DNA of 64,000 bases from Combretum micranthum (GCA_024138025.1 JAMXBD010000402.1:186001-250000); one strand, 5' to 3'. Shown: positions 23,327 to 36,042, numbered from the stretch's first letter. The notes: generated from the letters alone by a model not told the origin. A program made the numbers and translations.

Positions 23327-25525
23327 CTACTGTCGCTGATCCTGTCGGAGTCGAGCACGACCAGATCCTCTCACAGATGTCCTCTGTGATACTGTATGGG
23401 GGGGAGTCGAAGCCGGTGTCGACTGAACAGCTGCGGGCTGAGTCGGAGTATGCGGAGGCTGCTGAGAGGCAGGAGGATGTGAAGACGAAGGAGCCCCAGG
23501 AAAAGCATACGATCCAAACGCTGACGGCTGTGACGCAAACGGCGCAAAACCGGGACCCCCGGCCCATGGGATGAACCCCTGAGGATGTGGTCCTCTCTGC
23601 TGTGCGGAGCTGCCTGGTGGATCCTGTGTCGGATCGTGTGGAGGATGCGTGAACATGGATGGATGGCTCGGCATCCCATAAAACCCATGGTATGGATACG
23701 GAGGAGGTGGGACTGGTGTGAATGGCGTAAAGCCAGGCTGACTAGGATCAGGGCCATAAGTGGAAGTCCCCATCTGTGGTGCTGCGTGCTGGTATGGAGG
23801 GTACTGCCCGGAGGAAGATGTAGTAGGGGGACGGACGTAGTTCATCAGCAAATCGATCTTCTCTTGCATCTTCTCAATCTTGGCCTCCTGGCTGGTCCTA
23901 TCATACTCAGAGTGGACCAAATTCTCCTCACGTGGCTGCTCATAATAATCAACCCTATGTTGATCTATTGGCATGCCGTAACCGAAGCCACGTCGGTAGG
24001 CAGATCGGTGGCCCAAAACCTCCTCCATGATGACCTTATCCTCCTTAGGTCGCTGACCTGACGCAGCAGCAATGTCATCCTCATGCTTTCTTTTTTCCAC
24101 CATTCGTTCCTAATTGAAACAACATGAGCACAAGGTGATTATAATCATACAAACAGATGGATATGAAATACTACAAAAAAATTATATATAAGAATCGAAA
24201 ATACTAACATAATTCTGCATGGAGACCTCCGACTCCCATCGATCTGTTAACTGCCCTTTCTGTCTCCTTAGGTGGGTATGTCGGTAGTTTTGTATTGGCG
24301 TGAGATCCTGTAATACATTATTAAAAAAAGTCAGTACAAGAACATAGCATTTAAACCCACATTCATTGTAATTGGAATACCTACATTTGTGAGTGCATGC
24401 TGGAGCATGGATTTTGTACCACCTGTATGAACTGACAGTTGCTTCTTCCTGTTCTCCGCATTCACCGTGGATCGCAACTACACGTTTCGAGAAGAAGTGA
24501 ACAATTGAACTATAGCTTATGCATATGTAATTTACTACATGGAGAAGCGTACCTTATAATCTTGATCTGTCTCTAGGAAGTGGACGAATGCCCTCCATTC
24601 GTCTAACCTGTGCTCGAAACCCGGTGGTGGCTTACTAGCAGCTGTATCGCCTCCACCCTTGGCTATGACATAACGTTTAAGCCTGTATCGAAGCTGACTA
24701 TATGACTTGCTTGCAAGAAAGTCCAGTGCCACCCACCATTTGTGAATTGTCCGCCAATTTTCGGGTAGTTCGAACTTGTTCTGCAAATTTGAACCAAAAA
24801 AATTAAGTGTTAAAGGAAGGTGACGAGCCAAAAATTGATTTTTCGTATATGTTTACATTTAGAATTAACTTACCATTACACGGCGGATGATGCCATGTCG
24901 ATAGGCCTCGGGAAATGCTGACCATGCCTTTCCTCGACCTCCAGGGACAAACAACTTCGTCGAAGCTCTGTGATGGAGTAAGAACTCCAACCTAACCATC
25001 CCCGGAGATGAGCATATGAGACCCATAAACCCATCAGGCATAGTGATGGTCGGTCTACGGCCTGTCCTCCTATACTCCTCCTCCGCCCGGTAACCTCTAT
25101 ACATACCCCGGCGCCTATCTGTCACCGTGATGTTTGCCTCCTCATGCTGAGCGCCACAGCGGCCTCCTCCCGCTCCACTGCTGCGGCCTGTGGGTCATCT
25201 GGGTCAACCTGAGCAGGCATATCATCCGGGAGGTCGTACAACACCTCTTCCCCGATCCCCAGCTCATTTACCCATCCCGGCTGTGGCTCAGCCGCCTGAC
25301 CCGACTGGTCATCGGGATGTCGGACCTGCCGATCAGTAAGTAAGGCAGTAAACGATCCTCCTGTATGACAAAATAAGAAAATGAAACGCATGAGTCCAAA
25401 ATTGATATAATATTGCTATGACAGATAAAACATTTACAAATGAAGCTGTAAATCCCACCAGTGTACTGCTCCGGATGTGCCTCAGAGTCGTCCAAAAGCT
25501 GATCCATGAAATCGGAGCTACTCAT
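23327..25525 (-). pseudogene. TNPA-like CACTA protein (plant transposase, Ptta/En/Spm family)
   Basis: A multi-exon minus-strand gene. The start is MSSSDFMDQLLDDSEAHPEQ at 25525 with a donor-like ACTG-GTGGGA after it. An acidic exon follows (25370-25140), then EEEYRRTGRRPTITMPDGF (25120-24870) and the core PENWRTIHKWWVALDFLAS (24780-24550), which resembles the Ptta/En/Spm transposase domain. Exons toward 24230 carry NRKKQLSVHTGGTKS. The last exon (24103-23327) has a charged stretch, a short coiled coil (EAKIEKMQEKIDLLMNYV) and a Pro-rich tail ending RQDQRQ. A one-base shift near 25140 splits exon 2. In En/Spm such proteins bind subterminal repeats. Confidence 0.75.
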
Positions 25526-25636
25526 CCTGCAAGTTCAAAAAATAACACCGGTTACTTAAATATTTCCTGGAGATTATTACGCAAACAAAGTACATGTGAT
25601 AGATAATAATTATATAAATAAACGTATCCGTACAAT

Positions 25637-28600
25637 CTATTCGTCCAAATCGTAATCGCCTATGCTACTGCATCCCACACTCGGGTCGGGTAAGCGTGTA
25701 AGGTTTCCTAGATCAACAAATATGCGATTGATTGGAATTGTCCATGGCCTCTGCACTGTCTGTTGCATTGCCTCCTCTATTGGAGGTGGCTCGAACGATT
25801 CAACATCTTCTATACTCTCGGTTTGGAAGAGAGCACGTGTGAACATATGACGGTGTACAACTTTCTGGACAATCTTCCAATTGCCATTTCGCTTGCTTGG
25901 GTCTTTTAGGTAAAATACTTGTTGTGCTTGGTCGGCAAGGATGTACGGGTCGTTATCGTACCATGACCTTGCAGTGTTGATGGAGATGAGGTCTCCGTCG
26001 ATAATTTCTGGTTTATCCCTCTCCGTATCAAACCACCTGCATTTGAATAAAAACACTTTCTTCGACCCCACGTAATTTAGTTGTATAACTTCGGTGAGAA
26101 CGCCATAAAATGTAAGTTGTTGCCCTCCATCTGCACCGATGACATATACACCGCTATTCTGTGATCTTAAGCCAACCTCCTTGGCTTCTGTGTTGTATCG
26201 GATACCATTCACGATACAAGCATTGAAGCTATATCGATGAATTTCAGGGCCCCAAGCTAACGCTTCAAGATCTTCTGGCATCTGATGTCCATGGACAGCC
26301 GTTTGCTCCATAATCTACATACCAAGTCAACAATTAAAGTTGCATGTCAAGATATCGATGAATTAATGGTATTGAAGTCTTCAACAAGTTTTTACCTTAT
26401 TTTTAAACCACTCGGCAAAATGTTTACATACTATTCCTCCGACATTGCGTGCTCCACGTGCAGTTAGTTCGTTCTCAAACTCCCTGTAGGATATTTCATT
26501 AGAAGTCCATCTTCAATCTTGGTGAACATCTATTCTTTTCAAGTCATAAATGAATGAAAAGACATGACATACCTTATAAAGGGTTGCACTTCCTCGCAAT
26601 TATTCAACACTGTCCAATGCATCCTGTTGAGTTCTACATCCGAGCCTGTTATAGTGCATGCACCTATTGAACGTATGGGTTGTGTGAATACTCGAAACGA
26701 TGATGATGGACATTCATCCAGCGGTTCGTCCCACTGTCGGTGGGGTCTATTTATTCTTGAGTCCATGTTATCAAAATATAAGGAGCAAAATTGAGTGCTC
26801 TCCCGCACAACGTACGACTCCGTAATTGAACCTTCCGGTCTTGCCCTATTCCGCAAATCTGCTTTTAGAACTCCCATGTACCTCTCAACAGGATACATCC
26901 ACCGGTACTGGACCGGACCACATATGCGTGCTTCATTTGGAAGGTGGACGGCTAAATGTATCATAATATCGAAAAATGCAGGAGGAAATATCATCTCTAA
27001 CTTGCAAAGAGTTAGGATTATTGTTTTTTCCAAAGACTCCAAAAGATTTACACGGAGTTCTTTAGCAGTCAATTCCCTGAAAAAACGACATACATCACAT
27101 ACAACATCGTAAATGCGATTATCCACCCCACGAATGACAACCGGGAGAATACGTTGCAGCAAGACATGACAATCGTGACTCTTAAGACCTCTCAAACTAA
27201 CTTCATCAGCGCCTAAGCAGGATGATATATTTGAAGCATATCCATTAGGCATCTTCACATCCCTTATTGAATTACACACCTCTCTCATTTGCCTAGTCGA
27301 TAGTGTATATGCAGCTGGTGGTTTGAAAATGCGTCCACCACGTTGCTGCAGGTGTAGCTCAGAACGAATACCCATTTCTTGGAGTGTCAGTCTCGCCTTC
27401 TCTGTGTCTTTTGACTTGCCCTTAAGACCAAAAATAGTTCCCACTAGGTTATCGCATATATTCTTTTCGATATGCATCACGTCAAGATTATGTCGAATGT
27501 GCAATTCACTCCAATATGGCAATCGGAATAGCAAACTCTTCTTACACCAATTTGTCCCGTCTTCATTCCTCCGACGGCATAGGCGCTCTTGCAATTTCCC
27601 TAAAATGACATCTCGTATCGACTCAATTGATCGATGATGTCTGACCAGAGAAATCCCTTGGTCGTGCCCGTGTTTCCGTGGTGCCGTCAAAACTTACCCT
27701 GTCATGGCGCCACCTATGTCTCAAAGGCAAGAACCGTCTATGGCCCATATAGTGGAACTTACTATTTGAATGGCCACTTGTGCAGTCAACGTTACATATT
27801 GGACATGCTTTATAACCCTTCGTCGTCCATCCTGAAATGTCACCGTATGCCGGGAAATCGTTAATAGTCCATAATAATGCAGCATGCAGTCGAAATACCC
27901 GTCCTTCGACTACATCTAGTGTTTTTACCCCACTTGTCCAAAGTTCTTGTAGCTCATCTATCAATGGTTGTAAGTACACATCAATATCTTTACCTGGTGA
28001 TTTCGGCCCCGGTATTAAAGAGACATCATCATATATGGCTCCTTCATACATCTCCATGGTGGAACATTGTATACAAACATAATAACTGGCCACACACTGT
28101 ATGTCGTGCTCATGTTTGCATACGGATTAAACCCATCAGTGGCAAGTCCTAATCGTACACTCGGGGGTCCGATGCGAACACAGGATATTTGTTATCCAAT
28201 CCTTTCCACTGTTCGGAATCCACCGGATGCCTCAGCACACCATCTACAGATATATACTTTTCCTTGTGCCATCTCATCTCTGGAGCCGTCTTCCGGCACA
28301 TAAATAGCCTTTGTAATCTTGGAACTAATGGGAAATGTCGCAACACCTTAACCGGTACAGTTTTTTGTTTCCTTGTATGAAGCTTCCATCTTCCTTCCCC
28401 ACACACTGGGCATGTATCAAGATTTTTGAATTCTTTTCGAAACAAAACACAATCATTTTTACAAGCATGAATCATGTTTGCATCCATGCCTAACTGCTTC
28501 AAACTTCCGTGCTTCGTAATATGATGTAGGTAACAAATTGTCGGCAGGTAACAAACTTTTTATTAAGTCAAGCCAATTGTTAAATGACTTCACAGACTGC

Positions 28601-29135
28601 TTCCCATCAATCTTTAGATTTATCATTTGCACTACTGCTGATAATAATGAAAACTTTGTACATCCCGGATACACTGGACTCTTTGCTTTTTCAAACATTC
28701 CAGTCCACCCATCTCCATTAAACCCACTACTTTCATCTTCGCTGTCAATATCATCGCCATCGCCATCGCCATCACCATCACTTATATTGACAGCAATATC
28801 TTCCAAAAGTTTTTGATCTGCCTCATCTTCAAAGTGCGTGTCGTCAAGTGGATTGCTCCCTTCATCCATAACAACATTATCATGTACCTCGTATTCATCT
28901 ACATCCTCACCATGATAAATCCAAGGGGAGTAGGTCCAAGCCATTCCCCTCCTGAGGAGGTGATACTCAATAATCTGAATAGATTGCCATGCACCATTAA
29001 GGCAATCTCTACAAGGGCATCTAATCAGTCCATCTGCCCGCTTATGGTTTACAGCAGCTTCTAAAAACTCTCTAACCCCATTCTATATTGCGTTGTTGTC
29101 AAATCACGTGTCATATGCCAACTTCGTTCAGACAT
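25637..29135 (-). pseudogene. TNP2-type CACTA transposase (TNPD-like), frameshifted
   Basis: Starts MSERSWHMTRDLTTTQY at 29135; a transposase-associated domain follows after a shift (IRCPCRDC, YHLLRRGMAWTYSPWIYHGE). Then an acidic linker with a Gly-Asp run. TNP2 core: MIHACKNDCVLFRKEF, LRHFPLVPRLQRLFM, VLRHPVDSEQWK, SLIPGPKSPGKDIDVYLQPL, WTINDFPAYGDISGWTTKG, LDVMHIEKNICDNLVGTIF. DUF4218 text is CGPVQYRWMYPVERYMGVLK; a DUF4216 domain ends the gene (YVGSKKVFLFKCRWFD). Shifts near 29090, 28155, 28060 and 27650 break it. Donor AAG-GTATGT near 26572 and acceptor CTACAG-GGAG near 26490 support introns. It would cut and join element ends. Confidence 0.9.
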
Positions 29136-30212
29136 CCTAAATTGACTTAATTAATTACCACATTTAACTCACATCGGATAACTCTCTTATAACTATGCAA
29201 GCATCTAATATTGAAACACTAATGTTTGATTTACTTATTATTTAACCCTATATGTGTCATGCAATTACAGATAATATGCATAGTTTTATCGAACCTCTAA
29301 GAATAAATACATTACTACAAATTTCACATAAATTAATTCACAAACATATCAATAGGAGCATTTACTACTGTACACATATATTCATACATTTATGAAGTTA
29401 AACATATTACACATGTATTAAACATTAATATATAATTATTATATTGTAACTATATATGATTTTTGTTCACATACAATTATTAGTATTTAAATAATTGTAT
29501 TTACACTATGTATCATAAAAGAAAATACAATACACATATATTAGACAATTATATGCCATCACTAGATCGTAAATACATGTAATATTTTTACCTTACTTAT
29601 AATAAATATATAAGTATACATATAATATACAGGAAATACTACATATGTAAGTAGTATTATTTCAATACTTACACTTATTTTATGTCTTATTAATCTAAAC
29701 ATATAAAACAAGCTTCGAATAATATATAAATATTTGATCCTAAGTATATACATAGTTTTTTCAATTTCTAACAATAAATACATAACTATATATTGAACAT
29801 TCATTAATCAATATACATGAAAATATTAACATCTCAGTATTTATATTTAATCTATGTGACATGATATTAAACATAATAAACATAGATTGAATAATAACAT
29901 GTAACATATCCTATAAATCTATAATTTCTTCAACTACACACTAATATACATAACTATAAATTAAATATATATTACTACTACTATTTAAATAAATGAATAA
30001 AAATTTCATAACAAATTGAACTAACCTTGCAGTAATTGTAGTACGATAAATGTCTGATCAAATCCACCCAAATTATCAGATACCTGCATTCAAAATGAAA
30101 ATATCAATCAAAAATATATTTTACTATAAAATAAAATACTATAAGAATTAAATAAAAAATAAAAACTTACCGTATAATTAAATTTACTTAATCGAAAATA
30201 TTTTTTTTTTCC
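29136..30212 (-). other. CACTA 5' leader region, AT-rich
   Basis: No supported gene between the transposase start and the GT-rich block. Probably untranslated leader or intron of the minus-strand transposase transcript. Confidence 0.45.
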
Positions 30213-30490
30213 TGATGTGTGTGCGTGAAGGTATGTGCGTTTTTGGGTGGGTGGGTGTGTGTGTGTGCGTCGGTGAGCTAGTGTGTGAGTCGGTGTGTGG
30301 GTCCGTGTGAGTGGGTCTGTGTGTGTGTGGTTGTGGGTCTGTGTGTGTGTGTGGGTGTGGTGTGTTGTGTGTGTGTGTGGTGTGTGTGTGTGGATGTGTG
30401 TGTGGATGTGTGGGTCTGGTGTGTGGGAGTGCGCGCGTGGGTCGGTGTGTGTGCGTGAGTGCGAGAGAGGTGTGCGAGAGAGAGAGCGAG
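30213..30490. repeat. Impure (GT)n / (CA)n stretch
   Basis: A long GT-rich run on the plus strand (CA/CT-rich on the minus) directly downstream of the transposase promoter. Open frames across it on both strands are His/Thr- or Val/Cys-rich products of the repeat. Confidence 0.9.
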
Positions 30491-30525
30491 AGAGGGGCGA
30501 GTAAAAGAAGGGGGGGGGTGGGGCG

Positions 30526-30535
30526 GTATATATAG
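30526..30535 (-). promoter_or_regulatory. TATA box of CACTA transposase promoter
   Basis: On the minus strand CTATATATAC lies within 15 bp of the right palindrome array and about 1.4 kb upstream of the transposase ATG, followed by a CT-rich leader. Position and direction fit the element promoter. Confidence 0.6.
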
Positions 30536-30540
30536 GGGGA

Positions 30541-30810
30541 TGATGAGGCGAATTTCGCCTCATCAAACAGAGGCGAATTTCGCCTCATCCTAGTCACCAT
30601 GAGGCGAAATTCGCCTCATCCTAGTCAGCACTTGAGGCGAAATTCGCCTCTGACTAGGCTAGTGAGGCGAAATTCGCCTCATAATCCTAGTCAGAGGCGA
30701 ATTTCGCCTCAAGTGCTGACTAGGATGAGGCGAATTTCGCCTCATTTTAACAAATGAGGCGAAATTCGCCTCAGATACTTTAAGAGGCGAATTTCGCCTC
30801 TTAGTTTTCG
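30541..30810. repeat. Right subterminal palindrome array of CACTA element
   Basis: Nine to ten copies of GAGGCGAAATTCGCCTC in either orientation. Positions 30599-30658 and 30686-30745 are perfect 60-bp inverted copies around a 27-bp centre that is itself palindromic, giving a 147-bp cruciform-capable block. Confidence 0.92.
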
Positions 30811-30841
30811 CCTCCCCTACCAACTTTTCTTGTATTGTACA

Positions 30842-32574
30842 ATACATGAATTGCATATCATGAGTCAATTCTAAAAAGAAAAAGAAAAGGATGAATTATA
30901 AATACAATTGTTTCATGTGCTTTTAGCTTCTTATTTTTTTATATCAAGCCTTTGCATCCTAAATCTCTATAATTTTGAAGAAAAAGAAAGTGTACTGATC
31001 TCCTATAGAACATTTAAATCTTGATTTTATGCAATTTTTTTTAATAATTTAACATATATTTATTATTTTTTCCAAAAATAAAATAGTGAAAAAAGATTTA
31101 AAACACACATTTCTTGAAAGATATGGAGTCTAAGCTCAATTTCAAAAAGTGAGAGTTAAGCATACATAAAATGTGTAAATGTTTAACTTACCTAAAATTA
31201 ATTAAACTCACGTTTCAAAGAGAATCCAAGAGTATGTTATCACAAAAGCTAGTTACTAGTTAGGGATGGAAATACCACAATATAAAAAATTTCTCAATTT
31301 AAAACAAAAAATTTTGTTTGAAAATTTTCTAATACTAATTTGTGTTTAATGGAAGTTTAAGTTCAATTCAATTTAAAGCTATTATTAATTCTAATAAGGA
31401 TTAAGCTGAAAAATAGCATCAACAAACAGTAATTTTTTTACGTATTCATATGTAGATGGTTATATATAGTTGTAGATTTTATTATATGCATGGCAAGTGG
31501 GTTATATAAAATATATAGTTATTCATGATTACAAAATAAGGCACACATTATAAGATACAACATTCTTATGATTATTCTTCTTTTCCTTCGGATGATGTCT
31601 CAAAAGCAAGACAAAGCGAAATATTTGATTCCTTACATAATTTTAATTATCATTTATACAATTACAACATAATATATAAATATGAATGAGAAAAGTATAA
31701 CGAATTATATATATTGTGGATAGTTGCTATTAAAAGATATTAGTATATATTATAGAAAGATAACTAATATACAAGCATAGCTGTATATTAGATAGTATTA
31801 TATGTGATATATTACACGTTTAGTATTGTATAATTTTAAATATTTTCTAAGAGTAATTGTATATTAAAATACTTGAAAATAGTGTAAATTTAGTTATCAA
31901 CGTATGTGTATTGATCTACTTGTATCTTTAAAAATTTATTCATACCATTAGAGTTCATCAAAAAGTTAATGTGCCACTAGCACATGTCAATTTCTATTGG
32001 GTTGACAATGATTAATTTAATAAAATAATGTTATTAAGTATACTTAATTAAATGATATGATAAAAAATTAAAAGATATAAACCTTGAAAAAAAATTGTAA
32101 AACCACTATATCTCTATAATGTGTTCTACTTCCCCGAGCCTGTCACTCTTCTTGCATATAAACAAACTCAAAATTAAATATTTAATATCAATTAGTATCA
32201 ACATTTGACTTTAGCTCATTTTTAGATTGTTTGTATGGTGGTGATGGGTTGTAAATAAGAGAGTGTGGGTTTGCAAAATTTTTTAGGGTTTTTGTTTGCT
32301 TTAAGCTATTCAAGAGTGATGAATTTTATAAGTTGTAAAAACTTATGATTTGGTCCGTGTTTCTAGTTTTGAAGAGTTCCCAAAGCAAATTGAAATTTCT
32401 GTAAAACTCTAACTCGAAAATCAAATGTTCTTTATGCTAGTATTTGGATTGTGGATTGAAGCATCCATGTGTTCAATAGAACTAAAATGAAACTTATCAG
32501 ATGCATCCTTTGTAGTTGAAGGTAATAAATAAAGGAAAATGTTGATGGAAAAGGATGAGATTACCACTTTTCTT
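30842..32574 (-). other. Intron 2 of TNL unit A, right of the CACTA insertion
   Basis: AT-rich noncoding DNA that aligns with B intron 2 (47776-49097); both contain, for example, AGATAACTAATATACAAGCA and GCACATGTCAATTTCTA. No gene is seen. Confidence 0.7.
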
Positions 32575-33658
32575 ATGAAAAGTTTAGTTGCTTCCTTTTC
32601 ATTTCATAGCCTACTTCGTTTTTCAAGTCTCATATCTTCTTATTCAACAATTTCTCTACCAAAGTCCCTTAATTAGTTATGCATCCATAGTGAATAGTCA
32701 TCTTGTATTTTAATTAGGGACATTTGTTGAAGGACTTCAATTGCTTCTTCTCAAAATTTTGACTCATCCCAAAAGTAAATTGTGATTCTCTCGTCTTGTC
32801 CAATGAAAAAGCAAGCTATGTCAAGAAATATATGCTTTTGTTGATCATCCAGTGCTTCGGAACTAATCATCAACTTCATACCAATATCTTTGTGAGAAAC
32901 TTTTTCCAATTTATTTACTATGATATCACACATTTTTTTGCTTTTACCACAAAGCAAAGAACCAAAAACCTCAAGAGCCAAAGGAAGTCCTCCTATCCTC
33001 CTGCCCTCTCTACTGTTTTTTGAGAAAGAGTAGCATATTCGATTGGAGGTTTGTCTTGTCGAAAGGCATGATGGCTAAAAGTCAATGAACTTGGTCAATA
33101 TCTAGATTGTTAAGTTCATAGGATCAGTCCATGTTAATTTAATCAAGGATGCTCTTGTTTCTAGTGACGATGATGATTTTCTTCCCGATCCAAAACAATT
33201 ATGCTCTCCAATAAGAACTCGTAATCGGCTATTTTCATCCACATCATCCATAAGAAGAAGAACCTTTTTTGTAAAAAATCTTTCACTAATTACTCCAATT
33301 CCTTCATCAATAGTAGAGATATTTGTTGATGCCTCATTTAAAATGCCAGAGATCAACTTCTTTTGCATAAACATCATACCATTAGATCGAAAAGTTTCTC
33401 TTATACTAGCAAGAAAGCAATGGTTTTCAAAATAAGGTAATAGATGACTGTAAATGACTTTTCAAGAGTTGTTTTTCCATACCACCCATCCCATAAAGTC
33501 CAATAATGCGTACACCATTTATTTCTGCAACTAAGGTATTTAAAACTTCTTTAATGCGATGATCCAATCCAGCTAAACAATCAATTACTGCCAAATAAGC
33601 TTTCTTTAATTCACATAATGCTACAATGGTTACTTCTTTTATCAGCTCTCCCTCTTTT
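32575..33658 (-). pseudogene. TNL unit A, exon 2: NB-ARC domain, decayed
   Basis: The acceptor TTTTCAG lies at 33660-33659 and a GT donor follows 32575. Recognisable text: EGELIKEVTIVALCELKKA, VRIIGLYGMGG, KKVLLLMDDVDE (kinase 2), ALEVFGSLLCGKSKK, HIFLDIACFFIGQDE. The P-loop GKTT is lost to a frameshift just after GMGG. The MHD motif reads MHN and is followed by a TAA stop. NB-ARC is the ADP/ATP switch of NLR receptors; without P-loop and MHD this copy cannot switch. Further shifts occur near 33380 and 33100. Confidence 0.88.
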
Positions 33659-34506
33659 CTGAAAAGCACATGCAACATGATGAGGATAAGGTCATCATTT
33701 TCAGTAATTCACAGAATGATCAATGATAAATTAATTATAAATTATACCAATAATTTGAAAAGAGGGGGCAAGGGACAATTCAACGGTTTTTAATTTTTGA
33801 AAGCTAGAAGGATGCAAAAAGCACAAGATATCACATAGATTCATTAATTTAGTAATGAGAAATTATCACTTGTACTTGGCATACCACCTCAAAGTTCTTA
33901 CAAGAGACATCATACCCATCAAACTTGCCGTATAGCATTATTTAATATTAATAAGCATAACGACATTTTGGCCCTATAATAAAATTTAGAATCAAAGAAA
34001 AGGGAATGTGTACTAGTTATGTAATTTAGCTTCCAACTACAATGCTAACAAAGCAAGGGGAAAATATAAATAAATTAAAAACATCTTTGCAACGTGTCCC
34101 TAATAATGCTAGCAATTAAACGCACAATTGGTTACTAGATGCAGTATTTGGAAAATTATAAGTGGTGAATTGTACACTGATCGAAACTATGTCCCCTATA
34201 TATACCAGTTAGTATATATATGTTCGAATTTATCATTATTGTTTTTATAATTATTAATATTATTAAGAATAAGTTGAAAGGTTTAAAAGTCAAAGTAATA
34301 GATTGGTGAAGAACTAAATCTAATAATATGAACATCAAATTCCTGCTGGCCAAAAAAATAAATAAAAAGAACATCAATCTCCATTGCAATTTTGACTTCC
34401 CTTTCTCCTAGTTGTAATATCACGAGTAGTATAATAATATAGATATTGTTTGAACTACATAACAGTAAAAGAAATTTTCATCACATATATCATGAAAGAA
34501 AGGAGC

Positions 34507-35013
34507 ACCTCTCTGACTGTCCCAACCTTTTAATTCTCCAATCTCTCCATGCTTTTTTCTAGTTTGCAATGGTCTCCTTGTCAAAACGTTTCTCATGTGA
34601 TTCAAAGGCCTCTTGATAACTTCCAGTTTGATTGCGAACTTTAAAAGGTGTAACATCATAAAAAATAGGCATCACTTTCAATCCAGTAGTTCTCTTACAC
34701 TTGACAACCATTTGCTTGCAGCATAACCTTTTGAAAAGATGGGTGTAACAATCTTAGACTGATTTACCCCTTAAGAAGTTTCGGTCCAATCTGTTCTCCT
34801 ACCTAAGTTTTTCATCATCTCTATATACTTGATTCCTGCATCATTGAGTCTACCATAGAGATGATCGGTAAAGCCATCTTGAGTATCGAGACCTCTGAAA
34901 ATTAAAAATACCTCATAATCTAACCCCGATTCAGAAATGTCTGATGTCCCCTCATCGGATTCTAGGGGATTTTTGGTACCCATTCTCAATAAGAAGCTAA
35001 GAATGGAAGACAA
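34507..35013 (-). pseudogene. TNL unit A, exon 1: TIR domain, decayed
   Basis: Starts MSSILSFLLRMGTKNPLESD and reads DYEVFLIFRGLDTQDGFTDH, then shifts frame after DAGIK. The later TIR part is visible in another frame (SKIVTPIFSKGYAASKW). Relative to B, about 24 nt covering the LRELAEIV region are deleted, including the Glu expected to be catalytic in TIR NADases. A 12-bp deletion at the exon end removes the GT donor kept in B. Confidence 0.85.
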
Positions 35014-35486
35014 ACTTCACAACTCGGTTAAAAGACAAAGCTAGATCTACGTGATGCGGTGGAAATGCTGTTTGCAAGTGGTAGATCTGGTCCAGATATA
35101 GTCTCTTTATGTAGGTAGCTGCTACTGCAGGGTCTTTGACCATGCTGTGTGTATTGTTTAGTAAGTAGTGGATTTTGGTATTTAGTGCAGTTTCTATTGC
35201 ATTTCCTTCACGCTTAACTTTATTATTCATTACACCAACAAATGTTTGTTGTTTTTTCCTTTTTTTTTTTTGACGACAAATGTTTGCTGAGATGTTGTCT
35301 TTTTCTCGTCCCTTTTTCTTCTTTTACTTTTTATTTTTCTTTTTCATTTGGTCTACCATGCAGCTTCTTATTTGACATGGATTCCATATTATCATGTTTT
35401 TTTTTGCCACTCATATTATCATGTTCACGACTTTTAAGAAAAAAGAGGTCTAATCTCTTCCCTCTGCACTTAATAAAACCTCCTAT
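35014..35486 (-). other. Upstream region of TNL unit A
   Basis: Aligns with sequence upstream of B (51478-51830): shared CTTTGACCATG, TTGCNTTTCCTTCACGC and CTAGATCTA words. Likely promoter-proximal DNA, though no convincing TATA box was picked. Confidence 0.6.
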
Positions 35487-36042
35487 TAGGATGCAATCGG
35501 ATCGAGTTTTGGGTGAGTCATATGAACCCGAACCCGCTACACTATAGGGCATACTAAATCCAACCTCATAACCCTATAGGTTTTTCCTTTTTTATCCAAA
35601 CTTGCCTTACAGGGTTTATTCTAAAACCTGCCACCAGCTCGGTTATCTGCTTGACTATCAACTCGATTACCTACCTAACCATTCGCCCAATTATCAATCC
35701 AAACTTACCTTGCTTATTATTATTATTTTTCAATAGATTCAACAGACTTAAGTCAATAAAATAATAATCTAATAATATAACAATTCATCTTCTCTTTGCC
35801 AACTTGTTTTTAAATTTAGCTATTACTATGTTTATATTTAGTAAATGTATTTACATTATAATTTTTTTTACTAGGACTAACGGGTCGGATGGGTGTCCAT
35901 CGAGTTTTAATAGTATTCAAACCCGACATAATGCCTATAAGGTTTTTTACCTATGTCCAAACCTGATCCTATTACCCTATGGGGTTTTTATCGAGTTGGA
36001 ATGGTGAAAAACCCATTAATGACCAACCCGGTTGCATCCCTA
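35487..36042. mobile_element. Non-autonomous hAT-type element (556 bp)
   Basis: The ends form inverted repeats: TAGG-ATGCAATCGG at left and CCGGTTGCATCCCTA at right. Flanks CCTCCTAT (35479-35486) and CCTCCTGT (36043-36050) give an 8-bp target duplication with one mismatch, the hAT size. Subterminal AACCCGA/TCGGGT-like words recur, as common in such elements. No coding frame. Confidence 0.88.

Larger units (their letters stand above)
19584..30837 (-). mobile_element. CACTA (En/Spm) DNA transposon, ~11.25 kb
   Basis: Left end CACTAGTAGAAAA at 19584; right end TTTTCTTGTATTG at 30825-30837, one base from the common plant CACTA end TTTTCTTGTAGTG. ACA precedes the left end (19581-19583) and ACA lies at 30839-30841, so the 3-bp duplication is present with a one-base uncertainty at the right end. 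Inside lie TNP2 and TNPA-like genes on the minus strand and palindromic subterminal arrays at both ends. Paralogue B has uninterrupted intron at this point. Both genes carry frameshifts, so this copy is probably non-autonomous unless those are sequence errors. Confidence 0.93.

Noticed and set aside
23269..24061. Plus-strand frames over the TNPA-like last exon, and a second minus-strand frame
   Set aside because: These are shadows of the Pro-rich TNPA-like frame in GC-richer DNA.
25637..28944. Many plus-strand frames over the TNP2 region
   Set aside because: Antisense shadows of the conserved minus-strand transposase.
30108..30600. Long His/Thr/Pro-rich and Val/Cys-rich open frames on both strands
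   Set aside because: They are translations of a GT/CA-rich simple repeat, without motifs.
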